From assembly GCA_046964515.1 (NCBI GenBank), contig JBKUYM010000002.1, positions 186,001-250,000 on the forward strand: a stretch of DNA of 64,000 bases, in the 5' to 3' direction. The translations under genes and the position numbers were made by a program. Within the stretch, counting starts at the first letter, position 1, and the number at the start of each line of letters is the position of its first letter. The notes under the pieces are model-generated. The model had not been told where the DNA came from, made no database searches, and saw only the letters and a list, made by a program, of their open reading frames with translations. Below are positions 8,721 to 17,730 of the stretch, piece by piece. Source of the stretch: UMGS1663 sp046964515. GTDB lineage: Bacteria > Bacillota > Clostridia > TANB77 > CAG-508.

Positions 8721-11198
8721 TTATTTTAATTCTACAATGGTTACGCCCATTTCACCTTCTCCAAAAGTACCTAAGCGAAAACTTTTTACATGTGGATGTT
8801 TTTTTAAAAAAGTATGAATACCTTCTCTTAGTTTTCCGGTTCCCTTTCCATGAACGATTCTAACACAGGAAAGTTTTGCTAGAGCACAGTCATCCAAATA
8901 TTTATCAATTACAAAAGTAGCTTCTTCAATATTTTGACCGATAACATTTATCTCTGGTAACACGGTTTTGGCTTTTAAATTAGAAGCTTTTGATGATGGA
9001 GAAGAAGAATGTAGGCTATTAGTGGGGACATTCTTTTCTTTCTTTAGAATTTCTAAGATATCTTCTATTTGAATATTAACTTTGGCACTACCAATTTGTA
9101 CTTGTAAATGGTTTGGTTTACCAGATAGGGAACAAATGGTACCTGGTTGTTCAAAATGGCGTAGTTTTACTTGCATGCCAATACTTAAATCAGATTTGTG
9201 AAAAGTTGTCTGCACAGAAGGTATCGTAGTGGATAGGTTATTTTGTGTAACAGCAGATAAAGAATCATTCAACTGATTTCGTAAGGTGTTGGCTTGCTTA
9301 AGAGTCTTTTTAGAAGATAAAAATTGACTTCTCATAAAGTGAATTAATTCTTCATCAGATAACTTATCGATAGCTAAACTGTCTATAGCTTCTAACTTCT
9401 CATGTAAAATATCTAATTGTTTAATAACATAGTCAGCTTCTTCTTTAGCGTCTAGCAAAATTTGTTGTGCTTGGTGTTTGGCTTTTTCTATGTTGTCTGT
9501 TTGCATTTGTTGTAGTTTTTGTGTTTCTTGTTCTAATTTTTTGCGTAATAAGGTAATTTGATTTGCATTCTTTTCAATAGATTCTTTTTCTTCTTCAATA
9601 ACTTTTTTGTCATCATAAATATTTTTTAATAAGGTTTCAATACTAATATCTTCTTCTTTTAATAGACTTTCAGCTCTTTGCAAGATAGAGATAGGTAGTC
9701 CTAATTTTTGACTAATAGCAAAAGCATTACTTTTACCAGGAATGCCAATTAGTAATTTATAGGTAGGTTTTAAATGTTCTATATCAAATTCAGAACTGGC
9801 ATTTTCAAATCCTTCCGTTACAAGGGCATAATTTTTTATTTCCTGATAATGCGTGGTAGCTAATGTTAAACAGCCCATTTGATGAAAATGTTCTAAAATA
9901 CTAATTGCTAAATTAGCACCTTGTAGGGGATCTGTTCCAGAACCTAATTCGTCTAGAAGGATTAAACTATCAGAGGTTGCTTTATCTAATATGTGTATAA
10001 TATTTAACATATGCGCAGAAAAGGTACTTAAAGATTCTTGAATACTTTGCTCATCCCCTATATCTGCAAATACGTTATCAAATACATATAGGCTACTATG
10101 CTCATCTGCTGGAATAAAAAGGCCACTACAAGCCATGAGCGTTAATAAACCAGCGGTTTTCAAAGCAACCGTTTTTCCACCAGTGTTTGGTCCTGTGATG
10201 ATTAAAGAAGTATAGTCTTTTCCAATAGAAAGGTTAATTGGTACAACTTGTTCTTTAGGAATAAAAGGATGTTTGGCTTTTATTAAATGAATTTCTTTTT
10301 TATCATTTAAAATAGGAGAAATACCGTCTAGAGACTTAGCTAGTTCTACTTTAGCAAATAGAAAATCTAAATAACCAATTGTGAATAGGTTATTTTGTAA
10401 TTCTTGGGTATAGGGAAATAGTAAAGTAGAAAGTTCTTCTAAAATTCTTTCAATTTCTTTTGCTTCTTCTACTTTCATAGTATTTATTTTGTTATTGGTT
10501 TCAAATACACTAATAGGTTCTATATAAACAGTAGAACCACTACTAGAAACGTCGTGAATGAAGCCTTTTATAAAGCTTCGATACTCTTCTTTAATAGGAA
10601 TAACATAACGGTCATTTTTTATAGTGATGATAGATTCCATTATCATTTTACTATAACTAGAATTGTGTAAAATTTTGTTTAAATTTTCTTTTATATCATT
10701 TTCTAATTTTCTTCTATTTCTACGAAGAGAAGAGAGTTTAGGAGAAGCAGTGTCTGCTATAGTAAATTCATCCAAAATAGTGGTTTTAATTTTATTTTCT
10801 AAATTTACATGTGTGTAAAGCATAGAAAAGTAACTATCTAAGATAGGATAAGAGACTTCTGGAGTTTCTTCTTCTATATAAAAATAATTTTTAAGTTCTC
10901 TTGCAAGTGTTAAGATATTAGCAATTTCTAATAAAGCCTTACTTGACAAGGTAACCTTACTTTCTAATTGTTTCATATATAATTGGTTATCTGCTATTGT
11001 GATAATAGGTGCATTACCTCTTTGACTAACTAATTTTTGTGCTTGCATAGTTTCATCTAGTCGCTTTTGTACCTCTGTTTTTATACTACTAGGTGTTAAT
11101 TTTTTACATTCTTCTTTTCCTAAATAGGTATGACAATAAGAAGACAACTGTTCTATGATTTTATGATATTCTAATTTACTTAAATCATGATTGTTCAT
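8721..11198 (-). CDS. mutS2: Endonuclease MutS2 (ribosome-splitting/anti-recombination MutS homologue)
   Basis: An 825-residue MutS2. The ATPase domain has Walker A GPNTGGKT at about residue 340 and the LLDELGSGTDP Walker B/switch segment near 415. A long coiled-coil (about 515-640) follows, and a C-terminal Smr domain carries the GKGTGKLR signature near 780. The family suppresses recombination, and the Bacillus protein also splits collided ribosomes. It is convergent to comEB. An RBS (aaaggaaa) lies about 11 bases before the ATG. No in-frame CGG codon was seen in it. Confidence 0.95.
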   Translation of the reverse strand: MNNHDLSKLEYHKIIEQLSSYCHTYLGKEECKKLTPSSIKTEVQKRLDETMQAQKLVSQRGNAPIITIADNQLYMKQLESKVTLSSKALLEIANILTLARELKNYFYIEEETPEVSYPILDSYFSMLYTHVNLENKIKTTILDEFTIADTASPKLSSLRRNRRKLENDIKENLNKILHNSSYSKMIMESIITIKNDRYVIPIKEEYRSFIKGFIHDVSSSGSTVYIEPISVFETNNKINTMKVEEAKEIERILEELSTLLFPYTQELQNNLFTIGYLDFLFAKVELAKSLDGISPILNDKKEIHLIKAKHPFIPKEQVVPINLSIGKDYTSLIITGPNTGGKTVALKTAGLLTLMACSGLFIPADEHSSLYVFDNVFADIGDEQSIQESLSTFSAHMLNIIHILDKATSDSLILLDELGSGTDPLQGANLAISILEHFHQMGCLTLATTHYQEIKNYALVTEGFENASSEFDIEHLKPTYKLLIGIPGKSNAFAISQKLGLPISILQRAESLLKEEDISIETLLKNIYDDKKVIEEEKESIEKNANQITLLRKKLEQETQKLQQMQTDNIEKAKHQAQQILLDAKEEADYVIKQLDILHEKLEAIDSLAIDKLSDEELIHFMRSQFLSSKKTLKQANTLRNQLNDSLSAVTQNNLSTTIPSVQTTFHKSDLSIGMQVKLRHFEQPGTICSLSGKPNHLQVQIGSAKVNIQIEDILEILKKEKNVPTNSLHSSSPSSKASNLKAKTVLPEINVIGQNIEEATFVIDKYLDDCALAKLSCVRIVHGKGTGKLREGIHTFLKKHPHVKSFRLGTFGEGEMGVTIVELK

Positions 11199-11261
11199 AA
11201 AGTATGTATTTCCTTTCCTATGATATTTCCATTATGCCATAGTTTTGGGAAAAATACAAGG

Positions 11262-11288
11262 AAAAAGCTATGCAAATGCTGCATAGCT
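11262..11288 (-). terminator. Terminator of the 11.3-11.6 kb accessory gene
   Basis: Read on the minus strand: stem agctatgca, loop gcatt, tgcatagct followed by tttttcc. It lies just after the accessory gene and before the mutS2 promoter region. Confidence 0.75.
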
Positions 11289-11298
11289 ATAGGGAATA

Positions 11299-11568
11299 TC
11301 ATGAAGAGTCCGCATAAAAGTACTTTTTATACAAAGCAATATATACCCGAAAGCCATTACTGACATTAGATAGCAAATCATCAATATAGGGATATTGATA
11401 GTAGTTAGGACAATTCATTGCTAATGTTAAAAGTTCATCTACGATAAACCACTCATGATTTTTTAAAGCCTCCCGAAATTTAGAAGTATACGCTTCATTA
11501 TCAGAAGACCACTCTTCCCAATCAGTTTTTTCCCAGTGCCGACGTGCAGGATCTAAAATTTTTGCCAT
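11299..11568 (-). CDS. Small hypothetical protein (89 aa), CGG-containing accessory gene
   Basis: Start chosen at ATG 11568 because a strong RBS (aaggaggg) lies 9 bases upstream. The longer frame beginning at 11604 has none. The protein is acidic, Trp/Tyr-rich and without membrane segments; I do not recognise a family. It has its own promoter (11626-11654) and terminator. Codon use differs from the neighbours: three of its four arginines are CGG (ARRHW, KFREA, GFRVY), a codon otherwise absent from conserved genes here. That suggests foreign origin or special decoding. If CGG forced a +1 shift, the second CGG would lead to a stop after three codons. Confidence 0.65.
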   Translation of the reverse strand: MAKILDPARRHWEKTDWEEWSSDNEAYTSKFREALKNHEWFIVDELLTLAMNCPNYYQYPYIDDLLSNVSNGFRVYIALYKKYFYADSS

Positions 11569-11625
11569 AATGTTAAAGCCCTCCTTTATGTCTGAAAAAA
11601 ACAATATAAATAGTATCTAACAATA

Positions 11626-11654
11626 AGTATACACAATGATTTTCATAATGTAAA
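11626..11654 (-). promoter_or_regulatory. Sigma-A-type promoter of the 11.3 kb accessory gene
   Basis: On the minus strand TTTACA, 17-base spacer, TATACT, placed about 60 bases before the start codon. Confidence 0.7.
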
Positions 11655-11725
11655 ATGTTTTCGACAAAAAAATACATTTTTTTTAGAAAAAAGTTGATTT
11701 TTATAATAGAAAAATATCAAAAAGG

Positions 11726-11754
11726 TTGCTGAAACTATAATTTTATGCTACTAT
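11726..11754 (+). promoter_or_regulatory. Possible promoter of the 11.8 kb membrane protein gene
   Basis: TTGCTG, 17-base spacer, TACTAT, 27 bases before the gene start. Confidence 0.45.
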
Positions 11755-11781
11755 AAAATAAAAGCCAATGAGAGGTATTTT

Positions 11782-12156
11782 ATGAAAAAGAGAACAAAAA
11801 TTATCATTGTAATTAGTAGTATATTGGCTATAATAGTACTTTTAATAGGTATCTATATCTTATTTGCTACAGAACAGTATACATGCACAATTAGAGAAAT
11901 AGAAGAAGACACAGTCTTAGCTAAATCAACCCAAACAGGAATGTATTATAGAATTTCGATAAACAAAGTATTTATTAAGCTGGATAAAGACTTTAAGGTA
12001 GGAGATACCATTTATATAATAAGACAAAAAGACATTGCAAAACCGGATATAGGAAGAAGTGCTTTTATAGATGGAGAAGAGCATAGTTTCGAATATTTAG
12101 ACAATGGTCTATTAATCAAACTTGTAAAAAACGGTGAAACAAATTTAGAATCTTAA
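11782..12156 (+). CDS. Small membrane-anchored protein of unknown function
   Basis: A 124-residue protein with one N-terminal transmembrane segment (residues 7-29) and a small extracellular domain rich in beta strands (the segment around residues 33-110, with KVFIKLDKDFKVGD). The pattern resembles small OB-like domains such as DUF3221, but this is only a shape resemblance. RBS gagagg precedes the ATG. It is monocistronic and lies just upstream of the rimP operon promoter. Confidence 0.65.
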   Translation: MKKRTKIIIVISSILAIIVLLIGIYILFATEQYTCTIREIEEDTVLAKSTQTGMYYRISINKVFIKLDKDFKVGDTIYIIRQKDIAKPDIGRSAFIDGEEHSFEYLDNGLLIKLVKNGETNLES

Positions 12157-12209
12157 CTATGGAAAAATAGAAATGATTAACAGATTTTACAAAAAAATGT
12201 GAAAAAGAC

Positions 12210-12238
12210 TTGTATTTGTATAAAAAACAGTGTATAAT
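12210..12238 (+). promoter_or_regulatory. Promoter of the rimP-nusA-infB operon
   Basis: TTGTAT, 17-base spacer, TATAAT. Transcription would start near 12245, giving an about 70-base leader that carries the hairpin at 12261-12296. Confidence 0.8.
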
Positions 12239-12260
12239 AAATAACAGCAAAACAAAATGA

Positions 12261-12296
12261 ACAAGAGAGTGGGAACAAATCCCACTCTTTACTTGT
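12261..12296 (+). promoter_or_regulatory. Leader hairpin of the rimP-nusA operon
   Basis: Stem agagtggga/tcccactct with a 5-base loop, extended by acaag/cttgt across a 3-base bulge and followed by a short T-rich stretch (tttacttgtat). It lies in the leader just before the RBS (gggggc). It could attenuate the operon, possibly under control of NusA, but no terminator-quality U-tract follows. Confidence 0.55.
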
Positions 12297-12315
12297 ATAA
12301 AGGGGGCTTGTAAGA

Positions 12316-12777
12316 ATGGCAAGTATCGAAGAAAAAGTCGAGAAGTTAATTAGTAAAACGATAGAAAATTTAGGATATGGGCTTTATGATGTGCAATATG
12401 TAAAAGAAGGAAAAGATTATTTTTTACGAATTTTTATAGATAAAGCAGAAGGAATTGATTTACAAGATTGTGAAAAAGTAAATGATGCTATTACAGATAT
12501 GCTAGATGAGACAGATTATATAAAAGAAGCTTATTTTTTAGAAGTGTCTTCACCAGGGATAGAAAGAGTTTTAAGAAAAGAAAAACATTTCCAAGAACAT
12601 AAAGGGAAACAAGTGGAAGTAAAATTGTTTAAACCTTATCTTGGAAAAAAAGCTTATGTAGGTATTTTAAAAGAAGTAAATGAAGAACAACTTATTCTAG
12701 AGGAGGAAGAAAAACAAGAAGAAATTGTCATAGATAGAAAGAATATAGCAAATGTAAAAATAAAATATAATTGGTAA
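12316..12777 (+). CDS. rimP: Ribosome maturation factor RimP
   Basis: A 153-residue protein needed for 30S subunit maturation. The family segments LRIFIDK (near residue 40) and EVSSPGIERVL (near residue 78) are present, followed by the SH3-like C-terminal domain. It is first in the conserved rimP-nusA-rnpM-L7Ae-infB-rbfA order. The start ATG has an RBS (aaagggggc) 8 bases upstream. Confidence 0.95.
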   Translation: MASIEEKVEKLISKTIENLGYGLYDVQYVKEGKDYFLRIFIDKAEGIDLQDCEKVNDAITDMLDETDYIKEAYFLEVSSPGIERVLRKEKHFQEHKGKQVEVKLFKPYLGKKAYVGILKEVNEEQLILEEEEKQEEIVIDRKNIANVKIKYNW

Positions 12778-12796
12778 AGGGAGGAATTAGAAAAAA

Positions 12797-13924
12797 ATGA
12801 AGAAGAAAGAAAATAAAACAAATGTACCTGCTATTGATAGTACAGAATTAATAGCTGCTATGGACGAATTAGAGAAAGAAAGTGGTATACAAAAAGAATA
12901 TTTATTAGAATCTATAGAAACGGCATTAGTAACAGCTTATAAGAGAAATTTTGATTGTGATGATGAAAATGTGAAAATTACAATGGATAAACAAACAGGG
13001 GAAATTCACGTATATATGCAAAAAGAGGTAGTAGAAGAAGTAGAAAATGATAAAACACAATTAAGTTTAGAACAAGCACAAGTGATAGATAAGAAATATA
13101 AAATAGGAGATATCGTTGAAAAAGAATTAATACCTAAAAACTTTGGTAGAATTGCGGCAGGAACTGCTAAGCAAGTTATTATACAGAAAATTAGAGAAGC
13201 TTCTAGAGAGTTTTTATATAATGAGTTTAGCCAAAGAAAAGGAGAAATTATTTCTGGTATTATTCAAAAAGCAGATGGTGGTGTAGTAGTTGTTGATTTG
13301 GGAAAAATAGAAGGGATTATGACTGTAAAAGAACAAATTCCAACAGAAAACTATCATGTTAATGATAAAATTAGAGCTTGCATTATTGATGTAGAAAAAG
13401 GACTAAAGGGTAGTACACAAGTGATGATTTCTAGAGCACATAACGACTTTGTTAGAAAATTATTTGAACTAGAAATACCAGAAATCTATGAAGGATTAAT
13501 AGAAATTAAAAGTGTATCAAGAGACCCAGGAAGTAGATGTAAAGTAGCTGTATATTCTCAAAATCCTAATATTGACCCAGTAGGTTCTTGCGTAGGTCAA
13601 AAAGGAATTCGTATTCAAAATATTATTAATGAATTACATGGTGAAAAGATAGATGTGATTGAATGGAATGAAGATCCTGCAATCTATATTTCTTCTGCAT
13701 TACTTCCTGCACAGGTTATGGCAGTGGATATTAAAGAGGAAGAAAGATTTGCACAAGTAATTGTTCCGGATGATCAATTATCATTGGCAATAGGAAAAGC
13801 CGGACAAAATGCACGTTTAGCAGCAAGACTTACTAACTGGAAAATTGATATTAAGAGTGAAACACAATTTAGAGAAATGATTACGAAAATGCAAGAACAG
13901 AAGGAAGAACAGATAGAAGAATAA
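12797..13924 (+). CDS. nusA: Transcription termination/antitermination factor NusA
   Basis: A 375-residue NusA with an N-terminal RNA-polymerase-binding domain, an S1 domain (about residues 135-200) and two KH domains (GSCVGQKGIRIQ near 257; LAIGKAGQNARLAARL near 325). It lacks the acidic C-terminal repeats of E. coli NusA, as usual in Firmicutes. It controls pausing, termination and antitermination. RBS gggagg lies before the ATG, and it is 19 bases after rimP. Confidence 0.96.
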   Translation: MKKKENKTNVPAIDSTELIAAMDELEKESGIQKEYLLESIETALVTAYKRNFDCDDENVKITMDKQTGEIHVYMQKEVVEEVENDKTQLSLEQAQVIDKKYKIGDIVEKELIPKNFGRIAAGTAKQVIIQKIREASREFLYNEFSQRKGEIISGIIQKADGGVVVVDLGKIEGIMTVKEQIPTENYHVNDKIRACIIDVEKGLKGSTQVMISRAHNDFVRKLFELEIPEIYEGLIEIKSVSRDPGSRCKVAVYSQNPNIDPVGSCVGQKGIRIQNIINELHGEKIDVIEWNEDPAIYISSALLPAQVMAVDIKEEERFAQVIVPDDQLSLAIGKAGQNARLAARLTNWKIDIKSETQFREMITKMQEQKEEQIEE

Positions 13925-13968
13925 AATAGGACATAATAGGAATACAATAAAATAAAGGATGTGATTGT

Positions 13969-14230
13969 TTGAAAAAGTTACCAAATCGTACTTGCATGGG
14001 ATGCAATACGGTAAAGCCAAAACAAGAATTAATTAGAGTTGTAAAAAGCAAAGATGGAAATATTAGTATTGATTTGACTGGAAAGTTAAATCGGTAGAGG
14101 TGCTTATCTTTGTAAAGATGTACAATGTCTAGAGAAAGCTATGAAGACTAAAAAATTAGAAAGAGTTTTGGAAACCAAAATCACAGAGGAAATTTATGAA
14201 AGTCTAAGAGGTGTCATGATTGATCAATAA
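13969..14230 (+). CDS. rnpM: RNase P modulator RnpM (YlxR), read through a +1 shift at CGG
   Basis: An 86-residue YlxR-family protein in two frames. The TTG start at 13969 follows the RBS aaggatg. The first frame carries CMGCNTVKPKQELIRVV and stops at TAG 14095. The second frame, entered by skipping the C of CGG at 14092-14094, reads GRGAYLCKD..CLEKA and ends at TAA 14228. The join restores the conserved GRGAYLC motif, with glycine from GGT. Without the shift the product is a 42-residue fragment lacking half the RNA-binding surface. YlxR binds RNA and modulates RNase P. It overlaps the next gene by 11 bases. The same CGG arrangement occurs in priA and recD2 here, so I treat it as a recoding site rather than a dead gene. 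Confidence 0.85.
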
Positions 14231-14543
14231 AAAAATAGGAGGCTTGTTAGGATTAGCCAGAAAAGCGGGAAAAGTAGTATTTGGAACAGAAGGAACAATG
14301 GAAGCAATTCGTAGAAAACAAGTAAAGCTAATAATAGTAGCACAAGATGCTGCACCTAGAACAAAAAAGAATTTTATGCAAATAGCAGAGCAAATGCAAA
14401 TACCAATTTCTATATATGGAACAATCGAGGAATTAAGTAATTGCATTGGACAGCAGAATAAAGCTATTTTAGGAATAAAAGAAATTCATTTTTCGGAAGA
14501 AATAATAAAAATAATGAATAACGGGGGTGAAATGATTGGGTAA
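14220..14543 (+). CDS. rplGA: L7Ae-family ribosomal/K-turn-binding protein (YlxQ-like)
   Basis: A 107-residue L7Ae/L30e-fold protein of the YlxQ type, which binds kink-turn RNA. The LLGLARKAGKVVFG N-terminus and the LIIVAQDAAPRTKK segment are typical. It starts at TTG 14220 inside the end of rnpM and ends 8 bases inside infB, so translation is coupled. The RBS is aagagg. The exact role in ribosome or RNase P biology is unknown. Confidence 0.9.
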   Translation: MINKKIGGLLGLARKAGKVVFGTEGTMEAIRRKQVKLIIVAQDAAPRTKKNFMQIAEQMQIPISIYGTIEELSNCIGQQNKAILGIKEIHFSEEIIKIMNNGGEMIG

Positions 14544-17500
14544 AATAAAGATACATGAAATCGCAAAAGAAATGGGATTAGCCAGTAAAGATGTTATTGC
14601 AAAAGCAAATGAATTGGGCATCGAAGCAAAAAGTCATTTGAGTGGTGTGGATGAGAAAGAAGCAGAAAAAATAAAAAAAGCGCTTTCTAATAAACCTAGT
14701 CAGGTAGAAGCAAAGAAAGCATCTACAAAAGAAAAGGTAACATCAAAAGAAGGAAAAGCAAAAGAAGATAAAAAAGGTACAACACCTGTAATTATCAGAA
14801 GAGAAGTAATTATTGCAGATGAAGAAGAAAAGATAAGAGAAGAAGAGAAAAAGCAAAAAGAGCAAAAAAGTAAACAAGTTGGTTTTGTAGAAAGAAATAA
14901 AAATGCAGATTATAATATTGTTTATCGAAATAAGCCAACAAAGCCTATGACTGTAAGTGAGTTATTTGGCATTGGAAAGAAAGAAGAGCAAAAGCCAAAA
15001 GTAGAAGAAGCAAAAACCGAAAAGAAAGAGGACGTTAGTATAAAACAAGAAAATATGGTAGAGACAATTCAAAAAGAAAAGGTAAAAGAAATAGAAAAAG
15101 AAGAAGTTGTAGAAAAAAATAATAGAACACCTGAAGTAGTAACTTCTACTAATAGAAATGCAAATTACGTAGAGAGAAATAATAACCAAGGTAATTATCA
15201 AAATCATAATAATTACCAGAATGGAAATAATAATTATCAAAATCGTAATAATGGTTACCAAAATAGAAATGGTCAGAATAATAATCATTATCCGGATAGA
15301 AATAACAATAATCAGGGTAATGGTGGTTACCAAAATCGTAATAATAATGGCTATCAAAACCGTAATAATAATCAAAATGGTAATAACAATACTTATCAAA
15401 GCCATAATAATAATGGTTACCAAAATAGAAATAACCCAAATAATAACCATTACCAAGATAGAAATAATAATAATCAAAGTAATGGTGGTTACCAGAATCG
15501 TAATAATAACAATGGTTACCAAAATCGTAACAATAATCAAGGCTATCAAAATAATGGTTATCAAAATAGAAATGGTAACTTTAATAACCGTGATAGAAGA
15601 CCTTTAGATGATAGAGGAATTGATAAGAATATCAAAGATATTATTACAACAGATATCGTAGAAAAGGAAAATCAAAGAGACTTTAGTACTAGAGCCATTG
15701 ATAAAGTAAAAAATGAAAGATTAGAAGAAAAAGCTAAAAAAGCAACAAAGGCAAAGAAAACAGGTAAATTTGTAGAAGAATTCAATGGGGAAAAATTAAA
15801 GGATTTAAAACAAGTAGATAGATTATCCAATATGTTTGATGACCAAGAAGGTGGCATGTTAGATTATTATGATTTAACCACAGCAAGAGGAAAGAGAAAT
15901 AAGAAGAAAGCTAACAAAATAAATGAAGACAGAACACAGAAAATCTTTAAGTTAACGGAAATTACGATTCCAGAAACGATTACAGTAAAAGATTTGGCAG
16001 CTGAATTAAAGAAAACAACGGCAGAGGTTATTAAAAAATTATTAGGATATGGTATTATGGCTACTATCAATAATGATGTGGATTTTGATACTGCTTTCTT
16101 AATTGCACAAGAATTTGGCGTAACTGCTAATAAAAAAGAAGAAGTAAAAGAAGAAGACATTTTGTTTGATGAGTCAGAAGATAAAGAAGAAGATTTACAA
16201 GTAAGACCACCAGTGGTTGTTGTTATGGGACACGTAGATCATGGAAAAACTTCACTTTTAGATGCTATTAGAAGTACCAATGTAATTGAAGGAGAAGCAG
16301 GAGGCATTACGCAACATATTGGTGCTTATAAAGTAACCGTAAGTGGTAGAGAGATAACTTTCTTAGATACACCAGGACATGAAGCTTTTACAAGTATGCG
16401 TGCAAGAGGTGCTCAAATTACAGATATTGCTATACTAGTTGTTGCTGCTAATGATGGTGTTATGCCACAAACCGTAGAGGCGATTAATCATGCAAAAGCT
16501 GCTGGTATTCCTATTATTGTAGCGATTAATAAAATTGATTTACCAGAAGCCAATATTGATAAAGTAAAACAAGAATTAATGAAATATGAACTCGTACCAG
16601 AAGAATGGGGTGGAGATACTATCTATGTACCAATTTCTGCTAAAAAACATATGCACATTGATGAACTATTAGAAATGGTATTATTAGAAGCAGATGTATT
16701 AGAATTAAAAGCAAATCCTAATAAACAAGCAAAAGGTGTCGTAATAGAAGCTAGATTAGATAAAGCCAAAGGTCCAATTGCTTCTATGTTAGTGCAAAGA
16801 GGAACTTTAGACGTAGGAGATACAATTGTGGTAGGTTCTGCGATAGGTAGAATTAGAGCAATGAAAAATGATAAAGGACTACGTGTGAAAAAAGCAGGAC
16901 CATCGACACCAGTAGAAATTATGGGATTAACCGAGCTTCCTGAATCAGGCGATGTTTTCTATGAAGTAAAAGATGAAAAAATGGCAAAACATTTAATAGA
17001 AAGAAGAAAACGTCAAGCAAGGGAGAAAACAATTGGTAGTATGACACCAGTTACATTAGATAATTTATTTAGTCAAATGGAACAAGGACATTTAAAACAA
17101 TTGAATATTATCGTAAAAGCAGATGTACAAGGTTCTGCAGAAGCGTTAAAACAATCTTTAGAGAAATTATCTAATGAAGAAGTAAAGGTAAGAGTTATTC
17201 ATGCAGTAGCAGGTGCTGTTAATGAATCAGATGTTAATTTAGCAAAAGTAGCCAATGCCATTATTATTGCTTTTAATGTAAGACCGGGGGTAATTGCTAA
17301 ACAAGTCGCTGAAAAAGAAGAAGTAGAAATCAAGCCATATTCTGTTATTTATCAAGCAATAGATGATGTAAAAGCTGCTATGAAAGGTATGCTAGATCCA
17401 ATTTTTGAAGAAAAGGTAATTGGAAATGTAGAAGTAAGACAGACCTTTAAAGTATCTAATGTAGGAACTATTGCAGGTGCTTATGTTCTAGATGGTAAGA

Positions 17501-17700
17501 TAGAAAGAAATGCGGGCGTTAGAGTTATTCGTGAAGATGTGGTTATTCATGAAGGAAAGCTTTCTTCCTTAAAGAGATTTAAAGATGATGTAAAAGAAGT
17601 TGCCAAAGGCTATGAATGTGGTATGCAGATTGAAAATTACAATGACCTAAAAGAAGGAGACATTATCGAAGTCTATGTAATGGAAGAAGTAAAAAGATAA
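14536..17700 (+). CDS. infB: Translation initiation factor IF-2 with an Asn/Gln/Tyr-rich insert
   Basis: A 1054-residue IF2. The N-terminal IF2N domain is at residues 1-55, a charged linker to about 200, and an insert of about 150 residues (roughly 206-354) is built of YQNRN/NNNQ/NGGYQ repeats. A second IF2N domain lies near 475-530. The GTPase domain has G1 GHVDHGKT near 565, DTPGH and NKID. Domains II-IV follow. The factor places initiator tRNA on the 30S subunit. The start is TTG 14536 with RBS cgggggtg; ATG at 14532 is out of frame. The repeat insert is low-complexity and prion-like, unusual for IF2, though linkers in this position vary widely. Confidence 0.96.
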   Translation: MGKIKIHEIAKEMGLASKDVIAKANELGIEAKSHLSGVDEKEAEKIKKALSNKPSQVEAKKASTKEKVTSKEGKAKEDKKGTTPVIIRREVIIADEEEKIREEEKKQKEQKSKQVGFVERNKNADYNIVYRNKPTKPMTVSELFGIGKKEEQKPKVEEAKTEKKEDVSIKQENMVETIQKEKVKEIEKEEVVEKNNRTPEVVTSTNRNANYVERNNNQGNYQNHNNYQNGNNNYQNRNNGYQNRNGQNNNHYPDRNNNNQGNGGYQNRNNNGYQNRNNNQNGNNNTYQSHNNNGYQNRNNPNNNHYQDRNNNNQSNGGYQNRNNNNGYQNRNNNQGYQNNGYQNRNGNFNNRDRRPLDDRGIDKNIKDIITTDIVEKENQRDFSTRAIDKVKNERLEEKAKKATKAKKTGKFVEEFNGEKLKDLKQVDRLSNMFDDQEGGMLDYYDLTTARGKRNKKKANKINEDRTQKIFKLTEITIPETITVKDLAAELKKTTAEVIKKLLGYGIMATINNDVDFDTAFLIAQEFGVTANKKEEVKEEDILFDESEDKEEDLQVRPPVVVVMGHVDHGKTSLLDAIRSTNVIEGEAGGITQHIGAYKVTVSGREITFLDTPGHEAFTSMRARGAQITDIAILVVAANDGVMPQTVEAINHAKAAGIPIIVAINKIDLPEANIDKVKQELMKYELVPEEWGGDTIYVPISAKKHMHIDELLEMVLLEADVLELKANPNKQAKGVVIEARLDKAKGPIASMLVQRGTLDVGDTIVVGSAIGRIRAMKNDKGLRVKKAGPSTPVEIMGLTELPESGDVFYEVKDEKMAKHLIERRKRQAREKTIGSMTPVTLDNLFSQMEQGHLKQLNIIVKADVQGSAEALKQSLEKLSNEEVKVRVIHAVAGAVNESDVNLAKVANAIIIAFNVRPGVIAKQVAEKEEVEIKPYSVIYQAIDDVKAAMKGMLDPIFEEKVIGNVEVRQTFKVSNVGTIAGAYVLDGKIERNAGVRVIREDVVIHEGKLSSLKRFKDDVKEVAKGYECGMQIENYNDLKEGDIIEVYVMEEVKR
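15155..15597 (+). repeat. Degenerate tandem repeats coding Asn/Gln/Tyr-rich segment of IF2
   Basis: Imperfect short repeats of the form taccaaaatcgtaataat encode YQNRNN units, about 20 of them. The composition is extreme (Asn, Gln, Tyr, Gly, Arg), while the flanking sequence codes for ordinary IF2 linker. Confidence 0.85.
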
Positions 17701-17730
17701 TGAAAGGTAAGTTAAAGAAGGAGGCAGATT

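Noticed and set aside
14089..14101. Homopolymer sequencing error as explanation for the frameshifts
   Set aside because: None of the three sites is in a homopolymer run; all three are the same event (C before GG in frame), which random errors would not produce. Raw reads are still needed for proof.
15149..15607. Long frames on both strands over the repeat region of infB
   Set aside because: They are by-products of the AAT/CAA-rich repeat (Ile/Val/Thr- or Tyr/Phe-only compositions) without RBS or sensible protein character.
16200..17700. Search for selenocysteine or stop-codon readthrough in other genes
   Set aside because: All other conserved genes are uninterrupted; no in-frame TGA or TAG with recoding context was seen.
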